This document shows positions 7,924-16,643 of a stretch of 41,781 bases of DNA, piece by piece. Under the pieces are notes generated by a model. That model ran no database searches and was not told the DNA's origin. It saw only the letters and a program-made list of their open reading frames with translations. The position numbers were made by a program, and so were the translations under genes. The DNA lies in NCBI GenBank assembly GCA_020341735.1, contig CP070833.1:2714612-2756392 (forward strand), written 5' to 3'. This DNA is from Gammaproteobacteria bacterium. GTDB lineage: Bacteria; Pseudomonadota; Gammaproteobacteria; Steroidobacterales; XN24. Within the stretch, counting starts at the first letter, position 1. Each line of letters begins with the position of its first letter.

Positions 7924-9212
7924 GCTTCAGCGGCCGTCTTGACCGCCTCTGCCACCGCGCGATGCACGGCAGGATTGAGCGCATCAGGCACCAGCTCATT
8001 TTCCCCGGCCTGGTCCGCGATCGCCTCCGCAGCGGATAACAGCATCGCATCGGTAAAGCGGGTTGCGCGCGCGTCCAGAGCGCCCCGGAACAGTCCTGGG
8101 AAACCGAGCACATTGTTGATGCTCTTGCCATCGGCGGCGAACGACGCGCCGGCTGCCCTTGCATCGCGCGGTTCGATCTCCGGATCGGGATTGGTCAAGG
8201 CAAGCACAACCTGGCCCTTGCGAACCATCTCCGGCTTTATCAGGCCACGGACTCCGGTTGTGGCGATGACGATGTCGGCCTCCTGCATGACCCGGGCCAG
8301 ATCAGCCGCCTGGCCGCCCAGGGCTTCGAACCGGCTCACCGCTGCAAGGTCGACATCGGCACCGAGGAGCGTGCGTGTGCCGCGGGCGCGCAACAGGCGC
8401 GCGATGCCGTACCCCGCGGCGCCAAGCCCGACCTGACCGACGACGCTGTCGGACAGAAGCTGGCCCGCCAGCCTGCCTGCGTTGCGGACCGCCGCCAGCG
8501 CCACGACCGCTGTCCCGTGCTGGTCGTCGTGCAAAACCGGTTTGTCCAGAAGGGACACCAACTGTGATTCGATCTCGAAACAGGCCGGTGCGCCGATATC
8601 CTCGAGCTGGATGGCACCAAAGGACGGCGCGATCGCGGCCACGGCCGCGACGATCTCGTCGGGATCCTGGGTATTCATAAGGATGGGCACGCCACTGATC
8701 CCCGCCAGGCTGGCGAACAAGGCCGCCTTGCCCTCCATGACCGGCAGACCAGCCACCGGCCCGATATTGCCAAGACCCAGCACGGCTGAACCGTCTGTGA
8801 CGATGGCCACAGTATTGGGCAGATTGGTGTACTCCCAGGCCTTGGCGGGATCCGCCTGGATCGCGAGACAGACGCGGGCCACGCCGGGTGTGTAGAGATC
8901 ACGCAGAATCTGCTGGCTGCCTATCTCCTGGCTCGAGACGATACGGATCTTGCCGCCGCGATGGCGATTGAAGACGCGGTCGGACTTGCCGAGCACACGC
9001 GCATTTGGCAGGGCGTCGATCTTGTCGAACACGCCGAGATCGGATTCCTCGTCCATGTCGATGGTGATTTCCCACACGGTTCGCCCTTGCTCGCGACGCA
9101 CGGTGACCAGATGCTCGACCACCAGGCCGGCCTCGGCGAGGACGGCGAGAATCTTGGCCAGGCTGCCGGGCTTGTGTTCCGACTCGATAAGTAGAATCTC
9201 GGGAATCTTCAT
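7920..9212 (-). CDS. malic enzyme with N-terminal ACT domain
   Basis: Malic enzyme oxidatively decarboxylates malate to pyruvate. The 430-residue protein begins with an ACT domain (about 1-80, EHKPGSLAKILAVLAEAGL), which usually binds an amino acid as an allosteric signal. The malic domain follows, with YTPGVARVC, TDGSAVLGLGNIGP, MEGKAALF (catalytic Lys), LEDIGAP and HDDQHGTA (metal site). The dinucleotide fold has GLGAAGYGIARLL. It lacks the C-terminal phosphotransacetylase domain of MaeB. The frame is open upstream; ATG 9212 is chosen because AGGGG lies at a good distance and it begins the ACT fold. It follows the deacetylase gene by ten bases. NAD versus NADP use is not certain. Confidence 0.9.
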   Translation of the reverse strand: MKIPEILLIESEHKPGSLAKILAVLAEAGLVVEHLVTVRREQGRTVWEITIDMDEESDLGVFDKIDALPNARVLGKSDRVFNRHRGGKIRIVSSQEIGSQQILRDLYTPGVARVCLAIQADPAKAWEYTNLPNTVAIVTDGSAVLGLGNIGPVAGLPVMEGKAALFASLAGISGVPILMNTQDPDEIVAAVAAIAPSFGAIQLEDIGAPACFEIESQLVSLLDKPVLHDDQHGTAVVALAAVRNAGRLAGQLLSDSVVGQVGLGAAGYGIARLLRARGTRTLLGADVDLAAVSRFEALGGQAADLARVMQEADIVIATTGVRGLIKPEMVRKGQVVLALTNPDPEIEPRDARAAGASFAADGKSINNVLGFPGLFRGALDARATRFTDAMLLSAAEAIADQAGENELVPDALNPAVHRAVAEAVKTAAEA

Positions 9213-9222
9213 CTCTAACCCC

Positions 9223-10149
9223 TTAGCCGAACGCGGCGCGCAGCGACCGCGTTTCGAAAATATCCACCGCCACCCGATAGGCGACGGCATGCAGCGCGGC
9301 GGTCTCGGCAGGCGTCGCCGCATATCCCCCGGACAGAAGCAGGACCAGCGGCAGACCGCTCGTCTTGACGGTATCCAGCACGAATCGCTCGCGGCGCTCC
9401 AGCCCTGCCTTCGTCAGTCCCATGCGTCCGTATCGGTCGCCTTCAACAGGGTCTACGCCGGCAAGGTAGAAAACGCAGTCGGGCTCCGACTCGCTCATCG
9501 CCTTCGGCAGCGTCTTTTGCAAGGTATCGAGGTAGCGGTCATCGCCCGTGCCGCACGGCAGGCCGACATCCCATGTCGACCGGGCCTTGCGCGCCGGGAA
9601 ATTCTTTTCGCCGTGGACCGAGAACGTATAGACATCGGGATCGCGGTCGAAGATCGCTGCAGTACCGTTACCCTGGTGCACGTCGAGGTCGATGACCAGC
9701 GCCCTGCGTATCAGGCCGAGCTTTCGCAGATGACGGATGCAGACGGCGACATCATTGAGTACGCAGAATCCCTGGCCATGGTCCGGATATGCGTGATGGG
9801 TGCCGCCGGCCAGATTACCCGCGATGCCGTCCTGCAGCGCCATGATCGCCGCGTTGACTGTGCCGGACACGGCCAGTCGCGACCGGCGCCACAGCGGCTG
9901 GCTCCAGGGAATCCCCAGGCGGCGCTCCTCCGCTCCGGTCAGATTACCTGTGGAAAGCTTCCACAGGTAATCCTCTGTATGCACGAGTCGAAGCAGATCC
10001 AGATCCACCTCTGCGGGGCGCATCACGTCAACACGACCGATGATCCCTTCTTTCATCAGGATCTCGTAGAGGTCAGGGAATTTGGCCATCGGGAAGGGAT
10101 GGCCATCGGGTAACTCAACGAAGTAATCGGGATGGTATGAGACGCGCAT
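9223..10149 (-). CDS. histone deacetylase-family amidohydrolase
   Basis: The 308-residue protein is a zinc hydrolase of the arginase/deacetylase fold, nearest to the short HDAC11-like (class IV) bacterial members by its HPFPMAKFPDLYEIL opening. Catalytic features are GGTHHA (His118/His119), DLDVHQGNGT (Asp156 and His158 bind zinc), AGVDPVEGD (Asp233, third ligand) and the late GGY that stabilises the intermediate. Substrates in bacteria include acetylated polyamines, acetoin-related compounds and protein lysines; which one applies here cannot be told. The gene is first of two with the malic enzyme. A 31-base hairpin sequence lies inside the region coding EDYLWKLSTGNL. Confidence 0.9.
   Translation of the reverse strand: MRVSYHPDYFVELPDGHPFPMAKFPDLYEILMKEGIIGRVDVMRPAEVDLDLLRLVHTEDYLWKLSTGNLTGAEERRLGIPWSQPLWRRSRLAVSGTVNAAIMALQDGIAGNLAGGTHHAYPDHGQGFCVLNDVAVCIRHLRKLGLIRRALVIDLDVHQGNGTAAIFDRDPDVYTFSVHGEKNFPARKARSTWDVGLPCGTGDDRYLDTLQKTLPKAMSESEPDCVFYLAGVDPVEGDRYGRMGLTKAGLERRERFVLDTVKTSGLPLVLLLSGGYAATPAETAALHAVAYRVAVDIFETRSLRAAFG
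9942..9972. repeat. 14-bp perfect inverted repeat inside the deacetylase gene
   Basis: GATTACCTGTGGAA and TTCCACAGGTAATC are exact inverse complements separated by AGC. In the deacetylase mRNA this would form a 14-bp hairpin with a three-base loop. It lies wholly within codons for DYLWKLSTGNL, a weakly conserved surface stretch. A match this long is not expected by chance in a window of this size. Confidence 0.9.
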
Positions 10150-10290
10150 GGCGGAGATTTATCGCCCGTGCCTGGACTGCTGGCGTACGTTAACACAGGG
10201 TCGGCCGAACGCCGCGCCCGTAACATGCATGCCGGCGGCAGGCTGCCTGCCCGCGCGCGCGTACAACTGTCTTAGATGCGGCATTCCCGG

Positions 10291-10296
10291 TAGAAT
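10291..10296 (+). promoter_or_regulatory. possible -10 box before gcdH
   Basis: TAGAAT (five of six to consensus) lies 57 bases before the acyl-CoA dehydrogenase start, inside the short inverted repeat CGGTA-GAATT-TACCG. No convincing -35 is present. The divergent deacetylase gene starts 203 bases upstream of gcdH, so a promoter is expected in this stretch. Confidence 0.35.
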
Positions 10297-10352
10297 TTAC
10301 CGATCGGAACCCTCGGCCCACCCGGCCGAAATCAAATTCTCCGGAGCATGCC

Positions 10353-11516
10353 GTGTCTTCCATCGATCCCATGGATTTCTTCGACGTCCGCGATCAGTTC
10401 TCCGAAGAGGAGATGATGGTCAAGGATACCGTCGCCCGTTTCACCGACGAGAAAATCTTGCCTATCATCCGGGAGTGCTTCGAAGAGCACCGGTTCCCGG
10501 CCGAACTGGTGCCGGAAATCGCCGAGCTGGGCCTGCTGGGTTCGTCTATAGATGGTTTCGATTGCGCGGGGATGAACTCCGTCTGTTACGGACTGATCTG
10601 CCAGGAACTCGAACGGGGCGACTCAGGGATCCGCAGCTTCGTCTCGGTCCAGTCCAGCCTCTGCATGTACCCGATCTACGCTTACGGAACCCACGAGCAG
10701 AGACAGCGCTGGCTTCCACCGATGGCTCGGGGAGAGGCCATCGGCTGCTTCGGCCTGACCGAGCCTCACGGCGGGTCCGATCCAAGCAACATGAAGACCC
10801 ATGCCAAGAAAGACGGCGGCGACTGGGTGATCAACGGCTCGAAGATGTGGATCACCAACGGCTCGATCGCCGATCTGGCTATCGTCTGGGCGATGACCGA
10901 CGAGGGTATCCGCGGCTTCATCATCGAGAAAGGCACGCCGGGATTCGAGGCGCCTGAGATCCACCGCAAGTTTTCCCTGCGGGCCTCGGTCACCTCCGCC
11001 CTGTTCTTCGACAACGTACGGGTCCCGGAGGAAAACGTGCTCCCCGGGGTCAAAGGGCTCAAGGGGCCATTGTCCTGCCTGACCCAGGCGCGTTTCGGCA
11101 TCACCTGGGGCGTGATCGGCGCGGCTCAGGCCTGTTTGAAAGAAGCCATCGACTATTCCGCGGACAGGGAGCTGTTCGGCCGACCCACGAGCCACACCCA
11201 GACCGTGCAGCGACGGCTGGCGGAAATGAGCAGGCGCATCACGACCGCCCAACTGATGTCGCTGCAGCTTGGCCGGCTCAAGGACGCCAATATGGTGCAC
11301 CCCAGCCAGGTCTCCATGGCCAAGTGGAACAACGTCAGGATGGCGCTGGACGCCGCCAGGGACGCACGGGACATTCTGGGCGGCGCCGGCATCAGTGCGG
11401 AATATTGCCCGATACGTCACATGCTGAACCTGGAGAGTGTGATCACTTACGAGGGCACCGAGACCGTCCATGAACTGGTCGTCGGCAAGGAACTCGTCGG
11501 TGTCAGCGCGTTCTGA
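10353..11516 (+). CDS. gcdH: glutaryl-CoA dehydrogenase
   Basis: This FAD enzyme oxidises and decarboxylates glutaryl-CoA to crotonyl-CoA in lysine and tryptophan breakdown. The 387-residue protein has the acyl-CoA dehydrogenase layout. It carries stretches typical of the glutaryl-CoA branch: SFVSVQSSLCMYPIYAYG, CFGLTEPHGGSDPSNM, KMWITNGSIADL, KFSLRASVTS and QARFGITWGVIGAA. The catalytic base is the Glu of TYEGTETVH (about 367). GTG 10353 is chosen because GGAG lies six bases before it. The 3' end overlaps the E1 gene start by 17 bases, so the two proteins are likely made together. Confidence 0.87.
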   Translation: MSSIDPMDFFDVRDQFSEEEMMVKDTVARFTDEKILPIIRECFEEHRFPAELVPEIAELGLLGSSIDGFDCAGMNSVCYGLICQELERGDSGIRSFVSVQSSLCMYPIYAYGTHEQRQRWLPPMARGEAIGCFGLTEPHGGSDPSNMKTHAKKDGGDWVINGSKMWITNGSIADLAIVWAMTDEGIRGFIIEKGTPGFEAPEIHRKFSLRASVTSALFFDNVRVPEENVLPGVKGLKGPLSCLTQARFGITWGVIGAAQACLKEAIDYSADRELFGRPTSHTQTVQRRLAEMSRRITTAQLMSLQLGRLKDANMVHPSQVSMAKWNNVRMALDAARDARDILGGAGISAEYCPIRHMLNLESVITYEGTETVHELVVGKELVGVSAF

Positions 11517-13788
11517 CACGGGGCTGGCGAAGCCCGGCGCCCGGGCGATCAACCGCGCCACCATCGTCGACCGCAACTTCCTGGACTTTCTGGACAGCTG
11601 GGACGAACCGGTCGAGGCGCCCGCTGACCCCGATGCCGCCATGCGGCCCGGCTCGGCGTTGACCGGCAGGGTATTTCTCGAGCTGTTCCGCTACCAGATC
11701 CAGTCGCGACATTTGGACCTCGTCGCCCGGGAGATGCGCGCCCGGAACGAGGGCTTCTACACCATCGGCAGTTCCGGGCACGAGGGCAACGTGGCCCTGG
11801 GATTTCTCACTCGCGGCGACGACCCGGCATTCCTGCACTACCGCAGCGGAGCCTTCATGATGGCCCGCGGCGCCAAGGATCCGGCGGCCGACCCCGTCTA
11901 TGACACGGCTCTGTCGCTGGCCGCCAGCGCCGAGGATCCGATCTCGGGCGGCCGCCACAAAGTTTGGGGAAACCGTAAACTCTGGGTACCTCCGCAGACC
12001 TCCACCATCGCCAGCCACCTGCCCAAGGCGGTCGGTGCCGCCATCGCTCTGGAACAGGCCAGGCGCATCCGTGTCGCGACTCCGGTATCGGAGGACGCGA
12101 TTGTCATCTGCAGTTTCGGTGACGCATCGGCCAATCATTCGGCAGCTGCCGGCGCCTTAAACGCGGCCCAGTGGACCTCGTTCCAGGGGCTGCCCGCGCC
12201 GATACTGTTCGTTTGCGAAGACAATGGCCTGGGCATCTCGGTAAAGACACCCCGTGGCTGGATCGAGGCGGATTTCCGCCAGCGTGCCGGGCTCGACTAC
12301 TTCAAGACGGACGGCCTCGACCTGGTGGATTGCTTCGATGTTGCCCGGCAGGCCATCGCTCATTGTCGTGCAACCCGCCGACCGGGATTCCTGCACCTGG
12401 ATCTGCGCCGACTGCTTGGCCATGCCGGCACCGACGTCGAGACGGACTACCTCGGTCTCGCAGAGGTGGAATCGACAGAGGCCTGCGATCCCCTGCTTCT
12501 GTCCGCCGAGGCTGCTCTGGAGGCTGGCCTGCTGGACGTGGAAGGCGTTCGCTCTCTCTACGAAGGTATCCGTGAACAGGCCCGGGACGCGGCGCGGCGC
12601 GCCGCCCGGACACCGAGACTGTCCACTCGCGAACAGGTGGTGGCGCCCCTGGCGCCATATCACGCGGATCGGGTGAACAAGGAAGCGGCCCGCCCGCCCT
12701 CGCCGGAAGCCAGGCTGAGGGCATTCGGCGACGAGACCCGTTTGCCTGAGAACGGCCCGCCCCGGCATCTGTCGCTGCTGATAAATCGCGCCCTCCATGA
12801 CCTGATGATCAAGTATCCGCAGATGACCGTGTTCGGGGAGGATGTGGCCCAGAAGGGCGGGGTCTACACGGTCACTTCGGGGCTGGCGCGATCTTTCAAG
12901 GGCAACCGTGTCTTCAATACGCTGCTGGATGAAACAACGATCCTGGGTATGGCACAGGGTCAGGCAACCATGGGTCTGCTGCCGTTCCCCGAAATCCAGT
13001 ACCTGGCCTACTTCCACAACGCATGCGACCAGATCCGCGGTGAGGCTGCATCCCTGCAGTTTTTTTCGAACGGCCAGTTCAGCAACCCGATGGTCATGCG
13101 CATTGCCTCTCTCGGGTATCAGAAAGGTTTTGGCGGACACTTTCACAACGACAATTCTTTCACCGCGCTACGTGACATACCCGGGCTCGTGATCGCCTGC
13201 CCCTCGCGTGGCGACGACGCAGCGATGATGCTGCGCACCTGCGCTGCCCTCGCGCAGGTAGACGGGCGGGTCGTTGCCTTCATGGAGCCCATCGCCCTGT
13301 ACATGACAAAAGACCTTTACGCGGAGAAGGACGGCCGCTGGCAGTTCCCTTACCCGGCTCCAGATAGTTTTGTCCCGCTGGGCGAGCCCCGCCTCTACCA
13401 CGAGGACGCCCGCGATCTCCTGGTGATCACCTACGGCAACGGGGTACCCATGAGCCTGCGGACCGCTGGTCGTCTGGAGTCGGTGACGGGCAAGCGCGCA
13501 TGCGTGATGGATCTGCGCTGGCTCAAGCCGCTGAACGTGAAGGCGATCGCGGAATACGCCGGCCGATTCGACCGCGTCCTGGTCGTCGACGAGGGCCGGC
13601 GGACCGGCGGCATCTCGGAAGAGATCTTTACAGCGCTGGACGAACATGCCGCGCACGGCCTGCAAAAGTCCCGGGTCACCGGTGCGGACACTTTTATCCC
13701 GCTCGGCGAAGCCGCCAATCTCGTGCTGCTGTCAGAGGACGAGATTTTCGAGGCAGCCACGGCGCTGCTGGAATCGACGGCCGGGTGA
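11500..13788 (+). CDS. 2-oxoacid dehydrogenase E1, fused alpha and beta subunits
   Basis: The 762-residue protein joins both subunits of a branched-chain-type 2-oxoacid dehydrogenase E1. E1 decarboxylates the oxoacid with thiamine diphosphate and acylates the E2 lipoyl arm. The alpha half has FYTIGSSGHEGN, the TPP motif CSFGDASANHSAAAGALNAA and VCEDNGLGIS. The beta half starts near residue 425 with VFGEDVAQKGGVYTVT, GMAQGQATMGLLPFPEIQY and a transketolase C-terminal fold (GRRTGGISEE). GTG 11500 is preferred for AAGGA seven bases upstream. No E2 or E3 gene is in the window. Overlap with gcdH suggests a linked catabolic role, possibly oxoadipate to glutaryl-CoA. That is inference; 2-oxoisovalerate is the usual annotation. 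Confidence 0.85.
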   Translation: MSARSDTGLAKPGARAINRATIVDRNFLDFLDSWDEPVEAPADPDAAMRPGSALTGRVFLELFRYQIQSRHLDLVAREMRARNEGFYTIGSSGHEGNVALGFLTRGDDPAFLHYRSGAFMMARGAKDPAADPVYDTALSLAASAEDPISGGRHKVWGNRKLWVPPQTSTIASHLPKAVGAAIALEQARRIRVATPVSEDAIVICSFGDASANHSAAAGALNAAQWTSFQGLPAPILFVCEDNGLGISVKTPRGWIEADFRQRAGLDYFKTDGLDLVDCFDVARQAIAHCRATRRPGFLHLDLRRLLGHAGTDVETDYLGLAEVESTEACDPLLLSAEAALEAGLLDVEGVRSLYEGIREQARDAARRAARTPRLSTREQVVAPLAPYHADRVNKEAARPPSPEARLRAFGDETRLPENGPPRHLSLLINRALHDLMIKYPQMTVFGEDVAQKGGVYTVTSGLARSFKGNRVFNTLLDETTILGMAQGQATMGLLPFPEIQYLAYFHNACDQIRGEAASLQFFSNGQFSNPMVMRIASLGYQKGFGGHFHNDNSFTALRDIPGLVIACPSRGDDAAMMLRTCAALAQVDGRVVAFMEPIALYMTKDLYAEKDGRWQFPYPAPDSFVPLGEPRLYHEDARDLLVITYGNGVPMSLRTAGRLESVTGKRACVMDLRWLKPLNVKAIAEYAGRFDRVLVVDEGRRTGGISEEIFTALDEHAAHGLQKSRVTGADTFIPLGEAANLVLLSEDEIFEAATALLESTAG

Positions 13789-13855
13789 TCAGCAACAGTA
13801 CACGCCGGCGGCGCCACTGGCCCGGCTATCCGGCTCACCCGGTTGTGGCTCACCC

Positions 13856-14473
13856 GTGAGTCGCGTCTTCTGCATCGGCCGCAACTACGCCGAGCACGCC
13901 AGCGAGCTGGGCAATGCAATCCCTGACCGTCCCGTAGTATTCATGAAACCAGCCAGCGCGCTCGTGGAGGCCGGTTCCACCGTCCCGTTCCCCACTCATG
14001 GCAGTGACCTTCAGCATGAGGTAGAGATCGTGGTGCGCGTCGCCAGAGCGGGTCGCAATATCGCCACGCCCAGTGCGATGGGTCACCTGGATGCGATCAC
14101 TGTCGGAGTCGACCTGACACTTCGTGACCTCCAGTCCGCGCTGAAAGCCCGGGGACTGCCCTGGGAGCCGGCCAAGGCTTTCGAGGGCTCCGCACCCATC
14201 GGCAAGTTCGCCAGCATCGATCAGGTGCCGGATCCCGGGTCGTTGCAATTCTCCTGCGCGGTCAACGGGGAGATCCGCCAGCAGGGCAGCACGGAGGACA
14301 TGATCTTTCCGATGCCCGTCCTCGTCGCCCATCTGAGCAGCATCTGGACGCTGCGGCCAGGCGACCTGATTTTCACGGGCACACCGGCTGGCGTGGCCTC
14401 ATTGCGGCCAGGCGATCTCCTGACGGCATCCGCCGACACAGTCGGCGAATTCCACTGGCATATCGCTAAATGA
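13856..14473 (+). CDS. fumarylacetoacetate hydrolase family protein
   Basis: The 205-residue protein has the FAH fold of acylpyruvate hydrolases and oxaloacetate decarboxylases (FAHD1-like). Its opening VFCIGRNYAEHASELG and VVFMKPASAL are typical. The metal is held by HEVEI (Glu55, Glu57) and VDLTLRD (Asp86), and GLPWEPAKAFEGSAPIG follows. The first in-frame start that gives a normal N-terminus is GTG 13856; the ribosome site is weak. It would cleave a C-C bond in a 2,4-dioxo acid or remove CO2 from oxaloacetate. It lies between the E1 and MATE genes; co-transcription is likely but a shared pathway is not shown. Confidence 0.85.
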   Translation: MSRVFCIGRNYAEHASELGNAIPDRPVVFMKPASALVEAGSTVPFPTHGSDLQHEVEIVVRVARAGRNIATPSAMGHLDAITVGVDLTLRDLQSALKARGLPWEPAKAFEGSAPIGKFASIDQVPDPGSLQFSCAVNGEIRQQGSTEDMIFPMPVLVAHLSSIWTLRPGDLIFTGTPAGVASLRPGDLLTASADTVGEFHWHIAK

Positions 14474-14483
14474 ATCCACTGCG

Positions 14484-15815
14484 ATGAGCGCGTCCCGCGC
14501 CAGTCCTTACACCAACAGGAATGTCCTGGCGCTGGCCACGCCGATGATCGTCTCGAACGTGACCGTGCCGCTGCTGGGTCTGGTGGACACGGCCGTCATG
14601 GGCCACCTGGACTCACCGCGCTATCTCGCCGCGGTAGCGATAGGCGCCACCATCTTCAGCTTCATATTCATGGGGCTGAATTTTCTGCGCATGGGCACGA
14701 CGGGGCTTGCCGCTCAAGCCAGAGGCGCTAACGATGCAGGCGATGTCCGTACCGTCCTGGCCCAGGCCGTGTTGATCGCGCTCGGCATGGCGGCCGTACT
14801 GATCGTCTTGCAGAATCCGGTTGGCCGGCTGGCGATGTGGCTACTGGCGCCGGAGCCCGATGTACTGGGCGCCGCCCGGATTTACTACGACGTGCGTATC
14901 TGGGCTGCTCCGGCGGCGCTGACGAACTTCGCGTTGGTAGGCTGGTTCATCGGCATGCAGAACACCCGGGCGCCGCTTTATCTGATGCTGGTGACCAACC
15001 TCACTAACATCGCGCTGTCCGTGCTATTGGTGGTCGGGCTCGGCTACAGGACCGGGGGCGTCGCTGCGGCCAGCGTCATCGCCGAATTTGCGGGTCTCGC
15101 ATTCGGCGGCTGGCTGGTGCACCGCGAACTCAGCGGCTTCGGCGGCAGGCTGGAATGGCCCAGCGTCCTGCATCCCGACCGGCTTCGAAGGATCTTTTCG
15201 GTCAATGCAAACCTGCTGCTACGCACCCTGTCCCTGATGTTCGTGTTCGGGTTCGTGACGGCGCAGGGCGCAAGACAGGGAGCGGCTATCCTGGCGGCCA
15301 ACGCCATCTTGCTGCAGTTCCAGTTCTTTATGGCTTATGCGCTGGACGGTTTCGCCCACGCCGCCGAGGCTCTCGTCGGGCGCGCCCTCGGTGAGAAGAA
15401 CGACCAGGGGTTCCGAGAGGCGGTACGGCTATCACTCATCTGGTCGGCGGCCGTGGCCCTGTTGTTCGCTCTCTTTTACGCCATCGCAGGCCGGCCCCTC
15501 ATTGCCCTGCTGACCGGGCAACAGGATCTGCGAGCCCTGGCGGCGGTATTCCTGCCCTGGATGGTGGTCTCACCGCTCGTTTCATTCTGGAGTTTCCTGT
15601 TCGATGGCGTGTTCGTTGGCGCCACCTGGGCAAGGGAGATGCGCAACACGATGATCGTCTCCACATTCCTCGTATTCCTGCCCACTTTCTATCTGACACA
15701 GGCGCTTGGTCTGGGTAATCACGGACTGTGGCTGGCCTTTGTCATCTTCATGATCAGCCGGGCCGTGACCATGGGTGGGACCTATCTACGGCTCGCCGCT
15801 CGAGCACCGGGCTGA
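14484..15815 (+). CDS. MATE efflux transporter, DinF-like
   Basis: The 443-residue inner-membrane protein has twelve hydrophobic helices in two MatE halves. It starts near the DinF type: ALATPMIVSNVTVPLLGLVDTAVMGHL, then LNFLRMGTTGLAAQARGA. Short DinF-branch MATE proteins export drugs or metabolites by cation antiport and are linked to oxidative and bile-salt stress. It begins ten bases after the hydrolase stop. The ribosome site is poor, which suggests coupled translation. Substrate unknown. Confidence 0.88.
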   Translation: MSASRASPYTNRNVLALATPMIVSNVTVPLLGLVDTAVMGHLDSPRYLAAVAIGATIFSFIFMGLNFLRMGTTGLAAQARGANDAGDVRTVLAQAVLIALGMAAVLIVLQNPVGRLAMWLLAPEPDVLGAARIYYDVRIWAAPAALTNFALVGWFIGMQNTRAPLYLMLVTNLTNIALSVLLVVGLGYRTGGVAAASVIAEFAGLAFGGWLVHRELSGFGGRLEWPSVLHPDRLRRIFSVNANLLLRTLSLMFVFGFVTAQGARQGAAILAANAILLQFQFFMAYALDGFAHAAEALVGRALGEKNDQGFREAVRLSLIWSAAVALLFALFYAIAGRPLIALLTGQQDLRALAAVFLPWMVVSPLVSFWSFLFDGVFVGATWAREMRNTMIVSTFLVFLPTFYLTQALGLGNHGLWLAFVIFMISRAVTMGGTYLRLAARAPG

Positions 15816-15923
15816 CCGGATTTCAGTCAGCGAAGGGGCCCGGGGATGACCGGCGCGGGACCAGACTTGTCGCGGCGTGCTATGCTCGGAGGTTCCCGTC
15901 CGGCAGGCGTTCGGAGAGCTTCG

Positions 15924-16601
15924 ATGAGCAACTATTTTTCCGGCATATTCGGCTCCTCACCGGTCGAGCCGATGCAGGCTCATATGGAACTTTGTCACCA
16001 GGCCATGCAGGAGCTGATGACCCTGACGGAAGCGGCCGAGGCGGACGACTGGGAAGCCGCCGAAGAGCGCGCCGACGCCATTTCCGGGCTTGAGCACGAA
16101 GCAGACAACCTGAAACACAAGATCCGGCGGGGGCTCTCCAAACAAAACCTGATGCTGCCTGTTTATCGGGAGGATCTGCTGAACCTCGTCCAGGCTCAGG
16201 ACAACATCGCCAACTACTCGAAGAAAACCGCCCGGCTTCTGGTCTGGCGCAAGATGAAATTTCCCGCGCCCCTCGCGGATATTTTCAGGGACCTGGTGAG
16301 CCGCACGCTGGCGGCGACCAAGAAGGCACGCAAGAGCGTCCGCGAACTGGACGAACTGTTCGAAACTTCGTTCCGCGGCGCAGAGGCAGAACGGGTCGAA
16401 TCGATTATCGACAAGCTCGACGAGATCGAGACCGAGACAGACCAGCTTGAACGAACCGCCCGGCAGACACTCCTGGAGTTGGAGACCCAGCTTCCTCCGG
16501 TGGAAGTGATGTTCCTCTATCAGGCGATCGGGCTGGTGGGAGAGATCGCCGATATGGCGGAGCGGGTGGGGCGGCGACTGGAGAGCATGCTCGCCAAATA
16601 G
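15924..16601 (+). CDS. DUF47/TIGR00153 PhoU-like protein
   Basis: The 225-residue all-helical protein matches the YkaA-type DUF47 family in length and pattern. It begins FSGIFGSSPVEPMQAHM and contains EADNLKHKIRRGLSK, YREDLLNLVQAQDNIANYSKK and a C-terminal helix pair ending IADMAERVGRRLE. The family resembles PhoU and is thought to regulate the low-affinity phosphate carrier encoded next to it. ATG 15924 is chosen over an upstream in-frame ATG because GGAGAG lies at the right distance and it starts the family's N-terminus. An extended -10-like TGCTATGCT lies at 15878-15886. The Pit gene follows 42 bases later. Confidence 0.88.
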   Translation: MSNYFSGIFGSSPVEPMQAHMELCHQAMQELMTLTEAAEADDWEAAEERADAISGLEHEADNLKHKIRRGLSKQNLMLPVYREDLLNLVQAQDNIANYSKKTARLLVWRKMKFPAPLADIFRDLVSRTLAATKKARKSVRELDELFETSFRGAEAERVESIIDKLDEIETETDQLERTARQTLLELETQLPPVEVMFLYQAIGLVGEIADMAERVGRRLESMLAK

Positions 16602-16643
16602 GCATACCGATTCACAAGAACAACAATAGGAGGCTTGGCCTGG

